From DASRRB01 sp036732755 (GTDB lineage: Bacteria > Planctomycetota > B15-G4 > SIAN01), in NCBI GenBank assembly GCA_036732755.1, contig DAINBU010000083.1:1-22003 (forward strand): 22,003 nucleotides of DNA, in the 5' to 3' direction. The stretch's first letter is position 1. Each line of letters opens with the position of its first letter. The position numbers and the translations under genes were made by a program. Of the stretch, positions 5,802 through 13,832 are shown piece by piece. Below the pieces are notes generated by a model. It saw nothing but the letters and a program-made list of their open reading frames with translations. It was not told where the DNA came from and searched no databases.

Positions 5802-7370
5802 GTGGCGCGCACGCCGATCGGGATCGCGTTCGTCGCCACGCTGGCTGGGGCGCTGCTCTCCGGCTGCGACCGGCCGGCGGCGCCGCCGCGCCCGCCCGCG
5901 CACCTCGACACCAACGTCGTCCTCGTCACGGCCTGCGGGCTGCGCTGCGACCTGCTCGACGAGGCGTGCCGGAGCGGGGCGACGCCGGCGCTCGCGCGGC
6001 TGCGCGCCGACGCGGCCTTCGCCTCCCCCGTGACGACCCCCTCGTCCGACTGCCTCGCCGCGCACGCGAGCCTCTTCCTCGGCGCGCGCGCGGCCGAACT
6101 CGGCATCGTCGGGCCGGCGAGCGACGTCCTCCCCGCGCGCGGCTCGTCGTGGGTCTCCGTCGCCGCGGCGCGCGGCGCGCGGACGGCCGCCTTCCTGTCG
6201 CGGATGCTGGTCGACCGGGGCGACGTCGACGGCGAGTCGGACTTCGGCTTCGCCGCGCTCGACCTGCCGCCGCTCGAGCGCTTCGGCGTGAAGACCTTCG
6301 GGAGCGACGCGGCCGCGCTCTCGCCGCGCCGCGACGACGAGGCGACGCTCGCGGCGGCGCTCGCCTGGCTGCACCGCGCCGCGACCCCGTTCGTCCTCTG
6401 GATCGAGCTCGACGCCCTCGCGCTCGAGACGGGCGCGCCGGCGGAGCGGCTGCGCGAGGCGGCGGGGCTCCGGCTCGCGGCGCTCGACCGTGCCGTCGCC
6501 GCGATCCGCGCGGAGCTCGCGCGCGCCGACCGCGACCGCCGCACGACGCTCGTGCTCGCCGCCGACCACGGCGAAGCGCTCGGCGAGGAGTCGACCTTCG
6601 GCCATCGCGCGCCGCTCGCGTGCGTCGCCTGCGTCCCGCTCTGGATCGTCGATCCCGACGCTCCCGACGCGTGGCGCGGCGGCGCGATCGCCTCGCTCGC
6701 CGACTTCGCGCCGCGCCTGCTCGCGCGCTGGAGCGGAGCGCCGCCGCCCGCGGCCTCGTCCGCTGGCGCGACCGGCGAATTGGCCGGCGCCGTCGCCGGC
6801 GCCGTGGCCGGCCGCACCGACCACGAGTTCGCGTACGCGGGGCCGCTCGCGCTCGACTACGAGCGCGGCACTCCGCCGCTCACGGAGGAGGAGGCGCGCG
6901 CCAGACTGCCGCGGATCTGCGCCGACCTCGCGGCGCGGCCCGATGCGCTCCCGATCGCCGAGCACTACGTCGCCGCGCTCGCCGCGCTCGAGGCGCCGAC
7001 CGACGACGAGGAGAGGGAGCGGCGCGACGCGCAGGCGCGCTGGCTCGAGCGGGTCGCGGCGGGCATGCCGCGCCGGCCGCTCGCCGCCGTCCTGCTCGCC
7101 CGCGCCGGCGGCGAACTCGACGTGTCTCCGGCACGGCGCGAGGAGGCGGCGCGCGCCGCCGTGCGCGCGGCGCCGTGGTACTTCCCCGCGGTGCGCGCGC
7201 TCGCCGTGCTGCAGCAGCAGTCGCTCCAGCCGCAGCGCGCGCTGGCCACGCTGGAGCGGTTCGGCGCGACCGCGCCGCTCTCCCCCGCCGCGCGCGTCGA
7301 GTTCGAGAAGCAGATCGAGCTGACGCGCAAGAACCTCGGGAGCGGCGCGGCCCGGCACCCGCCGCGCTGA
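5802..7370 (+). CDS. Sulfatase/alkaline-phosphatase-fold lipoprotein, probably degenerate
   Basis: 522 residues from GTG 5802. The N-terminus has a canonical lipobox LLSGC with C22 as the lipidated residue. The fold is recognisable from TNVVLVTACGLRCD (normally NVVLISIDTLRAD), ATPALARLRADAAFASPVTT, an ASLFLGARAAELGI segment, and the well-kept AADHGEALGEESTFGH metal motif. The first-motif metal-binding Asp is replaced (VTACGL instead of xIDTL), and the nucleophile loop holds extra residues (SSDCLAAHASLF). The protein may therefore be inactive, or use another chemistry. The last ~130 residues are helical and TPR-like (AVRALAVLQQQSLQPQRALATLERF). It is cysteine-rich for an exported protein (ACGLRC, ACVAC). 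It is probably co-transcribed with the NTF2-like gene 4 bp upstream. Confidence 0.83.
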   Translation: MARTPIGIAFVATLAGALLSGCDRPAAPPRPPAHLDTNVVLVTACGLRCDLLDEACRSGATPALARLRADAAFASPVTTPSSDCLAAHASLFLGARAAELGIVGPASDVLPARGSSWVSVAAARGARTAAFLSRMLVDRGDVDGESDFGFAALDLPPLERFGVKTFGSDAAALSPRRDDEATLAAALAWLHRAATPFVLWIELDALALETGAPAERLREAAGLRLAALDRAVAAIRAELARADRDRRTTLVLAADHGEALGEESTFGHRAPLACVACVPLWIVDPDAPDAWRGGAIASLADFAPRLLARWSGAPPPAASSAGATGELAGAVAGAVAGRTDHEFAYAGPLALDYERGTPPLTEEEARARLPRICADLAARPDALPIAEHYVAALAALEAPTDDEERERRDAQARWLERVAAGMPRRPLAAVLLARAGGELDVSPARREEAARAAVRAAPWYFPAVRALAVLQQQSLQPQRALATLERFGATAPLSPAARVEFEKQIELTRKNLGSGAARHPPR

Positions 7371-7396
7371 GCCGGCGCCGGCGCGGCGCGGCGCGA

Positions 7397-7597
7397 TTAC
7401 TTCTTGGCGTCGCCGGCCGGCAGGTCGGGGATCTGCGCGAGGAGCCGCTCGATCAGGTCGAAGACCGCAGCCTGCAGCTCGGGTCGCGTGTCGATGAAGC
7501 TCGCGCGCTCGAGCGCGGCGCGGAAGATCGGGAGCTCGGCGCGCGTGAACTCGAGGCGCAGCGCGGGATCGCGGTCGAGGTCGAGGGTGGTGCGCAT
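7397..7597 (-). CDS. Small hypothetical protein (66 aa)
   Basis: A 66-residue frame from ATG 7597 to TAA 7397, with no recognisable domain. The composition is that of a soluble helical protein (AELPIFRAALERASF, LQAAVFDLIERLLAQIPDLP) and its base composition matches the neighbours. It lies convergent to the sulfatase-like gene and divergent from the TM2 gene, in a stretch that would otherwise be empty. There is no strong ribosome-binding site. It is plausible but not certain. Confidence 0.55.
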   Translation of the reverse strand: MRTTLDLDRDPALRLEFTRAELPIFRAALERASFIDTRPELQAAVFDLIERLLAQIPDLPAGDAKK

Positions 7598-7667
7598 GCG
7601 CGGCTCCGCGGCGTCCTGGTGAACGGGGCGGCGCGCCGCCGCGTAGTCCGCTCCGGAGCGGCGATGG

Positions 7668-7673
7668 TAGCGT
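7668..7673 (+). promoter_or_regulatory. Putative -10 element for the TM2 gene
   Basis: TAGCGT within GGTAGCGTCG, 47 bases before ATG 7721. It matches the G(C/G)TANNNT pattern seen upstream of several other genes here. No -35 box is obvious, so support is weak. Confidence 0.25.
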
Positions 7674-7720
7674 CGCCGCGGCGGGAGGAGCGCGGCGCGC
7701 CGCGCGGGGGACGCGAGCCG

Positions 7721-8179
7721 ATGTTCTGCCACCACTGCGGATCGCAGATCGCCGACGACGCGCAGCGCTGCATCCATTGCGGCAGCGCGACGACACCGCG
7801 CAGCGCCAGCGGTCCCACGGGCGGTCCGGCCGAGGGGCTGCGGCAGGCGGCGTCGGGGATGATGTTCTGCCGCAACTGCGCCGCGCAGATCCCGCGCGAG
7901 GCCTACCTCTGCGTCCATTGCGGCGTGCGCGTGGCGGGCCCGCTCGATCCGATCGAAGGAGCGCTCTTCCCCGCCGGCGGACGGAGCTGGCTCGTCACGC
8001 TGCTGCTCGCGCTCTTCCTCCCGCTCACGGGCTTCCATCGCTTCTACACCGGCCAGGTCGTGTCGGGACTGCTGCAGCTCTTGACGGCCGGCGGCTTCGG
8101 CATCTGGTGGCTGTTCGACGTGATCCGCATCGCGGTCGGCAGCTTCCGCGACGCCGACGGGCGGCGCCTCGTAAAGTGA
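7721..8179 (+). CDS. Double zinc-ribbon TM2-domain membrane protein
   Basis: 152 residues. Two zinc ribbons are visible: C3/C6 with C17/C20 (CHHCGSQIADDAQRCIHCG) and C50/C53 with C64/C67 (CRNCAAQIPREAYLCVHCG). A TM2 domain occupies about residues 88-148, with the hallmark GFHRFYTGQ turn between hydrophobic helices WLVTLLLALFLPLT and GLLQLLTAGGFGIWWLFDVIRI and the closing D-G polar end. TM2 proteins are small inner-membrane proteins of unclear role, often carrying zinc ribbons on the cytoplasmic side. ATG 7721 starts directly at the first ribbon; an upstream in-frame ATG at 7664 would only add low-complexity sequence. The next gene begins 5 bp downstream, so the two are likely co-transcribed. 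Confidence 0.93.
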   Translation: MFCHHCGSQIADDAQRCIHCGSATTPRSASGPTGGPAEGLRQAASGMMFCRNCAAQIPREAYLCVHCGVRVAGPLDPIEGALFPAGGRSWLVTLLLALFLPLTGFHRFYTGQVVSGLLQLLTAGGFGIWWLFDVIRIAVGSFRDADGRRLVK

Positions 8180-8184
8180 GCCGC

Positions 8185-10062
8185 ATGTCGCCGTCGGCGG
8201 TCATCACGGCGTTCCTGCTCGTCCGATCGTCTGCTTCGCCGGCGCCGCTGGTGCGCGCGCAGGAGGCGGCTCCGGAAGCGGCGAAGCTCGAGTTCGTCGA
8301 CGTCCGCTTCGCGCGCCGCACGCTCGACGACTTCGGGCCGCGCCGTGCCTTCGTCCTCTACTTCACGACCGACGACTGCCCGCTCGCGCCGCGCTACATC
8401 CCGCGGTTGAACGAGCTCTCCGCGCGCTTCGCGGCGAGCGGCGTCCAGTTCGCCGCGGTCGACGAGGGGCTGCGTGACACGGTGCCGGAGATCGCCTCGT
8501 TCGCGCTCGACCACGCGCTCGCCTTCCCGATCGTGAAGGACGTCGACGGGTCGGTCGCGCGCGCGCTCGGGGCGACGCGCGCCGGCGAGGTCGCGCTGGT
8601 CGACGCGGAGAAGCGGCTGCGCTACCGCGGCCGCGTCGACGGCCAGTACCGAGTCGGCGGCGAGGCGCCGGCGGGCCGCGCCGACCTCGCCGAAACGATC
8701 GAGGAGCTGCTCGCGGGACGCGAGGTCTCCGTGCCGCGCACGCTCGCCGAGGGGTGCGCGCTCGCTGCGGCCCCCCCGCCGCGCGCCGACCTCACGTTCG
8801 GCCGCGACGTCGCGCCGGTCCTCGCGCGCCGCTGCGTCGCCTGCCACCGCGACGGCGGCGCGGCGCCCTTCCCGCTGGTCTTCTTCGCCGCCGGCCGCTG
8901 GCTCTGCCGCGAGCGCGGCGCCGAGGCGATCATGCTGGGCGGCACCGATCTCTTCCTGGCTTTCACCGGGCAGGAACCGCCCTTCCCGCTGGTCGACTAC
9001 GGCGACGCGGTCGACCACTCGGCGGCGCTCGCGGAGGCGGTCGCGCTCGGCCGCATGCCGCCGTGGCACGCGAGCGACGCGTACGGGAAGTTCTCGAACC
9101 GGATCGAGCTGCCCGACGACGAGCGCGCCGTCCTCCTCGACTGGGCGCGTGGCGAGCGCAGGCCAGGCGACCTCTCGCTCGTCGCGCCGCCGCCCCCCGC
9201 CGACGTTTCGCCGTGGCGGATCGGGACGCTCGACCTCGTGCTCGAGACGCCGACCGAAATGCAGATCCCGGCCGACGGCATCGTCCCCTACCAGTACATG
9301 GTCCTCCTGCCGGCCTTCGCCGAAGAGACCTGGGTGCAGGCGGTCCAGATCGTCCCGCGCAACCGGCGCGCGATGCACCACTGCAACCTCGCCTTCGTCC
9401 GGCTCGGCGAAGAGTTCCGCACCGAGAACTTCGTCACGGGACAGGTGCCGGGCGGCGATCCGCTCGTGCTCGACGACGGGACGGCGGTCTGCATCCCGAA
9501 GGGCGCGCTGCTCGGGCTGCAGATCCACTACGTGACGACCGGCCGCGAGGAGACCGACCGCATCCAGGTCGGGCTGCGCTTCCCGCGTGCGCGCGTGCAG
9601 CGGCGCATGCGCCACGTCGAGATGGCCGACCTGCGCTTCGCGATCCCGCCGGGCGCCGACGCCCACCCGGTCCGCGCGGCGCGCACGCTCGACCGCGACG
9701 CGATCGGGATCGGGATGTACGTCCACATGCACCTGCGCGGGCACGACATGCGCTTCACCGCGACCGAGCCGAGCGGCGCGCCGCGCACGCTGCTGCTCGT
9801 GCCGACCTACGACTTCGACTGGCAGCAGTCGTACCGCTGGTTCCCCGACGCCGAGCGCTTCGCGAAGGGGACGCGCGTCGACTGCCTGGCGCACTTCGAC
9901 AATTCGCGCTTCAACCCCTTCAACCCCGATCCCGGCGCGACCGTGCGCTTCGGCCTGCAGACGGCGCAGGAGATGATGTACGGCTTCCTCTTCTACGTCG
10001 ACGCGCACGAACGGCTCGAGCTCGACGTCGACCCGAGGACGGGGCGCGCGCTCGCGCGCTGA
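8185..10062 (+). CDS. Redoxin - c-type heme - PHM-like copper monooxygenase fusion
   Basis: 625 residues, exported (signal up to about VRAQ, residue 26). First comes a thioredoxin/AhpC-like redoxin domain (about 35-180) with a single active-site cysteine C65 in TTDDCPLAPRYIPRLNEL. Next is a cytochrome-c-type heme motif C217-V-A-C220-H221 in a region ending GRMPPWHA. Last is a domain like peptidylglycine alpha-hydroxylating monooxygenase (about 340-615). All copper-ligand positions can be matched: H398/H399 (MHHC), H448 (LQIHYV), H514/H516 (YVHMHLRGH) and M597 (QEMMYG). PHM enzymes hydroxylate C-H bonds using two copper ions, O2 and an electron donor, so an attached heme and redoxin could supply electrons. 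The natural substrate is unknown. It lies 5 bp after the TM2 gene. The domain assignment is firm; the reaction is inferred. Confidence 0.9.
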   Translation: MSPSAVITAFLLVRSSASPAPLVRAQEAAPEAAKLEFVDVRFARRTLDDFGPRRAFVLYFTTDDCPLAPRYIPRLNELSARFAASGVQFAAVDEGLRDTVPEIASFALDHALAFPIVKDVDGSVARALGATRAGEVALVDAEKRLRYRGRVDGQYRVGGEAPAGRADLAETIEELLAGREVSVPRTLAEGCALAAAPPPRADLTFGRDVAPVLARRCVACHRDGGAAPFPLVFFAAGRWLCRERGAEAIMLGGTDLFLAFTGQEPPFPLVDYGDAVDHSAALAEAVALGRMPPWHASDAYGKFSNRIELPDDERAVLLDWARGERRPGDLSLVAPPPPADVSPWRIGTLDLVLETPTEMQIPADGIVPYQYMVLLPAFAEETWVQAVQIVPRNRRAMHHCNLAFVRLGEEFRTENFVTGQVPGGDPLVLDDGTAVCIPKGALLGLQIHYVTTGREETDRIQVGLRFPRARVQRRMRHVEMADLRFAIPPGADAHPVRAARTLDRDAIGIGMYVHMHLRGHDMRFTATEPSGAPRTLLLVPTYDFDWQQSYRWFPDAERFAKGTRVDCLAHFDNSRFNPFNPDPGATVRFGLQTAQEMMYGFLFYVDAHERLELDVDPRTGRALAR

Positions 10063-10095
10063 GCCGGAAGCGCCTTCTCGTCGCACGCGGCTCGA

Positions 10096-10123
10096 TTGCG
10101 ACTTCGCCGGGCGAGGCTACGCT
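10096..10123 (+). promoter_or_regulatory. Putative promoter for the RmlC-like gene
   Basis: TTGCGA (10096-10101), a 16-bp spacer, then TACGCT (10118-10123) in GGCTACGCT. The -10 ends 9 bases before ATG 10133, so the transcript would have almost no leader. This is the only gene pair in this part of the + strand with a gap (70 bp) large enough for a new promoter. Confidence 0.4.
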
Positions 10124-10132
10124 CTCGCGCCC

Positions 10133-10699
10133 ATGGAATCGCGAGTCGAGAGCCAGCCGCCGGCGCCGCCGCTCCAGGCGAAGCCCGTGAAGGTCCGCGC
10201 CCACCACCTGATCCACCGCGACGTCGGCGTCGCCAAGGGCCAGATCGAGGGCGCCTGGATCAAGGACCTCGCGCTGTGGCCCGACGACCGCGGCCACTTC
10301 GCGGAGATCTTCCGCGACGACGAGAAGATCGTCGCGAACTTCCAGGTGAAGCAGAGCTCGGTCACGGTCACGCGGCCGGGCGTCATCAAGGCGTTCCACT
10401 TCCACCTCGAGCAGGACGACGTCTTCGTCCCGCTCAAGGGGACGATCCGGATCGCGCTGGTCGACTGCCGCGTCGCCTCGCCGACGTACGGCATCGCGAA
10501 CTCGATCTTCGCGGGCGAGCTCTATCCCAAGGCGGTCCGCATCCCGCGCGGCGTGGCGCACGGCTACGAGGTGCTGCCCGGCGGCGACCTCCTGATGGTC
10601 TACTACACCGACCAGCACTACAACCCGAAGGACGAGTACCGCTTCCGCCACGACGATCCGGCGATCGGCTTCACGTGGTGGGGCATCGAGAACCGATGA
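10133..10699 (+). CDS. dTDP-4-dehydrorhamnose 3,5-epimerase-like cupin (RmlC family)
   Basis: 188 residues with the RmlC cupin pattern: DDRGHFAEIF (51-60; RmlC has DERGxFxExF), RPGVIKAFHFHLEQDD (81-96; RmlC RRGVLRGLHYQ), a strand FVPLKGTIRIALVDCR, then RIPRGVAHGYEVLPGGDLLMVY and NPKDEYRFRHDDPAIGF (RmlC ...DPxIGI.W). RmlC epimerises a dTDP-keto-sugar on the way to dTDP-rhamnose. Here the usual LHYQ is FHFH and the rest of the rml pathway is absent from the window, so another nucleotide-sugar epimerase or isomerase is possible. The upstream 20 residues are a Pro-rich extension. It heads a likely operon with a Nudix hydrolase and a sugar kinase. Confidence 0.88.
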   Translation: MESRVESQPPAPPLQAKPVKVRAHHLIHRDVGVAKGQIEGAWIKDLALWPDDRGHFAEIFRDDEKIVANFQVKQSSVTVTRPGVIKAFHFHLEQDDVFVPLKGTIRIALVDCRVASPTYGIANSIFAGELYPKAVRIPRGVAHGYEVLPGGDLLMVYYTDQHYNPKDEYRFRHDDPAIGFTWWGIENR

Positions 10700-10724
10700 G
10701 GTGCGCAGCACCGATGAGATGCGC
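10692..10724 (+). repeat. Short tandem duplication across the end of the RmlC-like gene
   Basis: The 15-base unit accgatgag(g/a)tgcgc occurs at 10692-10706 and again at 10710-10724, with 14 of 15 bases the same and an 18-base period. The first copy contains the stop codon of the epimerase gene. Confidence 0.6.
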
Positions 10725-10748
10725 CGTGGCGCACCGCTGAGGCCGCGC

Positions 10749-11195
10749 GTGTCGTCCGCCGCGATCGGAGGCGCAGAGCCGGCGAGCCTCCCGGTCCGCG
10801 AAATCGCGGTCGCCCTCATCCTCGACGCCGACCGCATCGTCGTCGCGCGGCGCGAAGCCGTAATGCACCTCGGCGGCCACGACGAGTTCCCCGGCGGCCA
10901 TCGCGAGCCGGGCGAGTCGCTCGAGCAGTGCTGCGTCCGGGAGGCGCGCGAGGAGACCGGCCTCGTCGTCCGTGTCGTCGGGCGCGTCGCGACGGCCGGG
11001 CACGTCGACGAGCGGCGCCGCCTCGAGATCCACTTCTTCGAGTGCGCCTGCGCCGGCGCGCGCGAGATCTCCGCCGCCGCGCAGGCGAGCCACGGCGCGC
11101 GCTGGATCGAGCGGGCGCGCCTCGCCGAGCTCGACTTCCCGCCGGCGAACGCGGCGGTCGTGCGCGCGTTGATCGCGCGGCCGGCCTCCCCGTGA
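10749..11195 (+). CDS. Nudix hydrolase (MutT/NudG-like)
   Basis: 148 residues. The Nudix box is complete and exact: G50-x5-E56-x7-R64-E65-A-R-E68-E69-T-G71-L72, preceded by HDEFPGG as in MutT-type pyrophosphohydrolases. These enzymes hydrolyse nucleoside diphosphates linked to another group, such as oxidised dNTPs, nucleotide sugars or CTP derivatives, using Mg2+ bound by the box glutamates. GTG 10749 is chosen because GAGG lies 6 bases upstream; GTG 10701 and ATG 10719 are in-frame alternatives that would add only weak sequence. The stop overlaps the next gene's GTG in GTGA. Its position between a nucleotide-sugar epimerase and a sugar kinase hints at a sugar-nucleotide substrate, but the sequence looks as much like a house-cleaning MutT. 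Confidence 0.92.
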   Translation: MSSAAIGGAEPASLPVREIAVALILDADRIVVARREAVMHLGGHDEFPGGHREPGESLEQCCVREAREETGLVVRVVGRVATAGHVDERRRLEIHFFECACAGAREISAAAQASHGARWIERARLAELDFPPANAAVVRALIARPASP

Positions 11196-12310
11196 AGCCG
11201 CTCGAGGCGTTCGCGCCGGGCCGCCTCTGCCTCTTCGGCGAGCACCAGGACTATCTCGGCCTCGCGGTGATCGCGCTGGCGATCGATGCGGGGATCCGCG
11301 TCCGGCTCGAGCCCGACGGTTCCGACGCGCTCTCGATCGAGCTGGACGATCTCGCGGGCACGCGCGAGGAGGCGCGCGACCGGATCGCGCTCGACGGGAG
11401 CTCGCCGCCGCGCCACGCACGCGACTGGCTGCGCCTCGCCTTCGCCGAGGCGGCCGCGGCGGGCGTGCGGCCGCCCGGCGGCGCGCGCGTGACGGTGCGC
11501 GGCGACCTGCCGATCAACGCCGGCTGCGCGTCGAGCTCGGCGCTGACGGTCGCCTTCCTGCGGGCGCTGCTCGCGTTCGCGGGGCCGGGCGCGGCCGCGC
11601 TCGCCGAGCCGCGCCGCCTCGCCGACCTCGCGTGGCGCGCCGAGGTGGTCCGGCCGGGCGGGCCGGGCGGGAAGATGGACCCGCTCACGAGCGCGCTCGG
11701 CGGGCTGGTCCACCTGAGCTTCGGCCCGACCCCCTTCGTCCAGGAGCTGCCGGTGCGGCTCGACGGCTTCGTCCTGATCGAGGGCGGCGAGCCCAAGGAC
11801 ACGACCGGCGTGCTCGCCGCGACGCGGCGCGACGTCGAGGCCGCCTTCGCGGAGCTGAGCGCCATCGACGAAAGCCTCGACCTCGCGGCGGTCTCGTTCG
11901 ACCGGGCGTGGACGCTGCTGCAGGAGGCGAAGGCGGTCGCGCCGAAGCGGGCGGCGAGGACGGAGGAGCTCGTCTTCGCGACCCTCTACTCGCGCGACCT
12001 GCTGCACGCGGCGCTGCGCGTCCTCGCCGAGCCGGAGCTCGACCGGGCGCGCGTCGGCGAGCTGCTCGACGAGCACCACGCGCGGCTGCGCGACGCGCTC
12101 GCGCTCTCGACGCTGCGGATCGAGGCGCTGCGTACGGCGGCGCTCGCCGCCGGCGCGCTCGGCGCCAAGGTGAACGGCTCGGGCGGAGGGGGCAGCCTCT
12201 TCGCCTACGCGCCCGGCCGCGAGGCGGCCGTGGTCGCGGCCGCGCGCGGGCTCGGCGCGCGCTCCCGGGTCGTGACGGCGAGCCGCGGCGCGTCGGTCAG
12301 CGCGGCTTGA
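11192..12310 (+). CDS. GHMP-family sugar kinase, galactokinase-like
   Basis: 372 residues from GTG 11192, coupled to the Nudix gene by a 4-bp overlap. The three GHMP motifs are present. APGRLCLFGEHQDYLG (8-23) matches the galactokinase signature, with the sugar-contact residues E17, H18 and D20 kept. The ATP loop is LPINAGCASSSALTVA (about 106-121). The C-terminal glycine motif is KVNGSGGGGSLFAY (about 326-339). The likely catalytic Asp is D163 in GGKMDPLTSALG, equivalent to the MDQ motif. It should phosphorylate a sugar at C1 using ATP in the cytoplasm. The real sugar could be galactose or a related one, since GEHQDY and INAGCA differ from textbook GalK. Its 3' end overlaps the opposite-strand gene by 14 bp. 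Confidence 0.92.
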   Translation: MKPLEAFAPGRLCLFGEHQDYLGLAVIALAIDAGIRVRLEPDGSDALSIELDDLAGTREEARDRIALDGSSPPRHARDWLRLAFAEAAAAGVRPPGGARVTVRGDLPINAGCASSSALTVAFLRALLAFAGPGAAALAEPRRLADLAWRAEVVRPGGPGGKMDPLTSALGGLVHLSFGPTPFVQELPVRLDGFVLIEGGEPKDTTGVLAATRRDVEAAFAELSAIDESLDLAAVSFDRAWTLLQEAKAVAPKRAARTEELVFATLYSRDLLHAALRVLAEPELDRARVGELLDEHHARLRDALALSTLRIEALRTAALAAGALGAKVNGSGGGGSLFAYAPGREAAVVAAARGLGARSRVVTASRGASVSAA

Positions 12311-13832
12311 GGCAGCGCCGCGCGTACTGCGGGTCGAAGCCGTCGCGGCGCCGCGTCTTCTCGAGCTTCCAGCCGCAGTAGGTCTCGCCGTCCCGCTCGC
12401 CGAACGTGTCGGTGCCGATCAGGACGCCGCCGCGCTTCGTCACGCGCCGGAGATTGAGCAGGGCGAGCTGCTGGAGCGCGGGCGGGAAGTAGACCAGGAC
12501 GTTCGTGCAGAGCACGAGGTCGTAGCGGTCGTCCTCCGCGAAGCGGTCGGTCACGACGTCGCCCAAGAGGGGATGGACGGCGAGCACGGCCGCCGGCGGG
12601 AGCGCGATGGCGCGCCACGCGACGCGCGCCTCGAGCTCGATGCGCCGGACCATCTTCTCGAGCTGCGCGCGCTCGGCGGCGTCGGGGCCGCCTGCCCTTG
12701 CGAAGGCCACGGAATAGTTGCGCCGCACCTCGGCCGCAGCGCGCAGCGCGACGTCAGGCGAGAGCGCCGGCTGCTCCGGCCCGCGCGCGAAGCCGGGCGC
12801 ATCGGCGTACGACGAGAAGAGGCGCGCGAGGTAGTCCTCGACGCCGTCGAGGACGAGGCGGCCCGCGCCCGCGCCGCGGAACAGCGCGAGCTCCATCGGC
12901 TTCCCGGCCGTCGCCCCTGCGCGCGCGGCGTCGAGCACGCGCAGCACGTTCGGGTTCACGTCGAGCGCGTCGACTTCGCAGTCGGGCGCGGCCAACTTGT
13001 GGCGCCGCAATGCATCCAGGAGCTCGAAGGGCTGGTAGATCGCGACCGGCGCGAGCGCGCCGAGGTGCGGGCTCGCGAGGTCGACGCCCGGGCCGACGAC
13101 CAGGACGCGATGGATCGAGGCGGGCGCGACGTCGGGGAGCTCCGCGAGCAGCTCTTCGGTCACCATGCCGATCTTCGGCGCGAGCCCGGTGAGCGTCGTC
13201 GTCTTGAGGAACCAGTCGAGGAAGTGAGTCCCTTCCGGCTCCTTGTGCGACTCGAGCGCCGCCTGCTCCTCATCGAGGAAGAGGTTGACGTCGGCGAAGG
13301 CGCGCGCGACGTCGGCGGCGGTGGTGCGCGCCGGGTTGCAGCCGTGGCGCTCGAGCCAGCTGCGGAGGAGGAAGGACCTCATTCCGAGCGGATCGCCGCG
13401 CCACGCCGCCGCGCGCACCGGGCCCTCGTCGGCGGGCGCCGCGACGCCTGCGCGTGCGAAGGCGGCGGCGCGCTCGAAGTCGGGCTCGCCGGGCTTCATC
13501 AGCCACTCGACGTCGAGCGTGAGCGGCAGCGGCGGCGCGAGGACGTAGCGCACGAGCGCCGGCAGGTCGTAGTCGAAGGCGCCCGCGACGCGCTTGTCGT
13601 CGGCGGCGCGGAATTGCGCGAGGCGGCTGCGGAAGGACTTCTCGGCGGCGGCGCCGCCGGGGCGCAGCTCGGCGCCGAACTCGTGCGAATCAACGAGCAT
13701 TCTTCGAGATGCGGGATCGAGGTCGCCGAGCCGCAGCAGCGGGACGGCGCGCGACTCGGCGGGCGGAAGCTCCTCGCGGCAGGCCGCGCCGAGGGTGCCG
13801 AGCAGCGCGACGGTGAGTGCCGCGCTCCTCAT
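12297..13832 (-). CDS. Exported protein with CheR-like SAM methyltransferase fold
   Basis: 511 residues from ATG 13832, overlapping the DUF971 gene in ATGA. The N-terminus (MRSAALTVALLGTLGAAC) is a signal peptide with a cysteine at 18 in a loose lipobox. Residues 50-235 are an unrecognised, mostly helical region. From 242 a class I methyltransferase core appears: VLVVGPGVDL (motif I, 243-252), CEVDALDVNPNVL (acidic strand 2, 285-297) and RYDLVLCTNVLVYFPPALQQ (436-455), which closely resembles the NVLIYF motif of CheR-type methyltransferases, then LRRVTKRGGVLIGTD. S-adenosylmethionine is a cytoplasmic cofactor, so an exported methyltransferase would be odd; either the signal is not used or the fold has a new job. 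Function unknown. Confidence 0.82.
   Translation of the reverse strand: MRSAALTVALLGTLGAACREELPPAESRAVPLLRLGDLDPASRRMLVDSHEFGAELRPGGAAAEKSFRSRLAQFRAADDKRVAGAFDYDLPALVRYVLAPPLPLTLDVEWLMKPGEPDFERAAAFARAGVAAPADEGPVRAAAWRGDPLGMRSFLLRSWLERHGCNPARTTAADVARAFADVNLFLDEEQAALESHKEPEGTHFLDWFLKTTTLTGLAPKIGMVTEELLAELPDVAPASIHRVLVVGPGVDLASPHLGALAPVAIYQPFELLDALRRHKLAAPDCEVDALDVNPNVLRVLDAARAGATAGKPMELALFRGAGAGRLVLDGVEDYLARLFSSYADAPGFARGPEQPALSPDVALRAAAEVRRNYSVAFARAGGPDAAERAQLEKMVRRIELEARVAWRAIALPPAAVLAVHPLLGDVVTDRFAEDDRYDLVLCTNVLVYFPPALQQLALLNLRRVTKRGGVLIGTDTFGERDGETYCGWKLEKTRRRDGFDPQYARRCLKPR

Noticed and set aside
7371..7396. GC-rich palindrome gccggcgccggc after the sulfatase-like gene as a terminator
   Set aside because: The self-complementary 12-mer is too short and leaves no loop; no U-tract follows.
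8044..12079. Two very long reverse-strand open frames opposite the redoxin/PHM and sugar genes
   Set aside because: They are shadows of well-supported forward genes and carry no recognisable motif.
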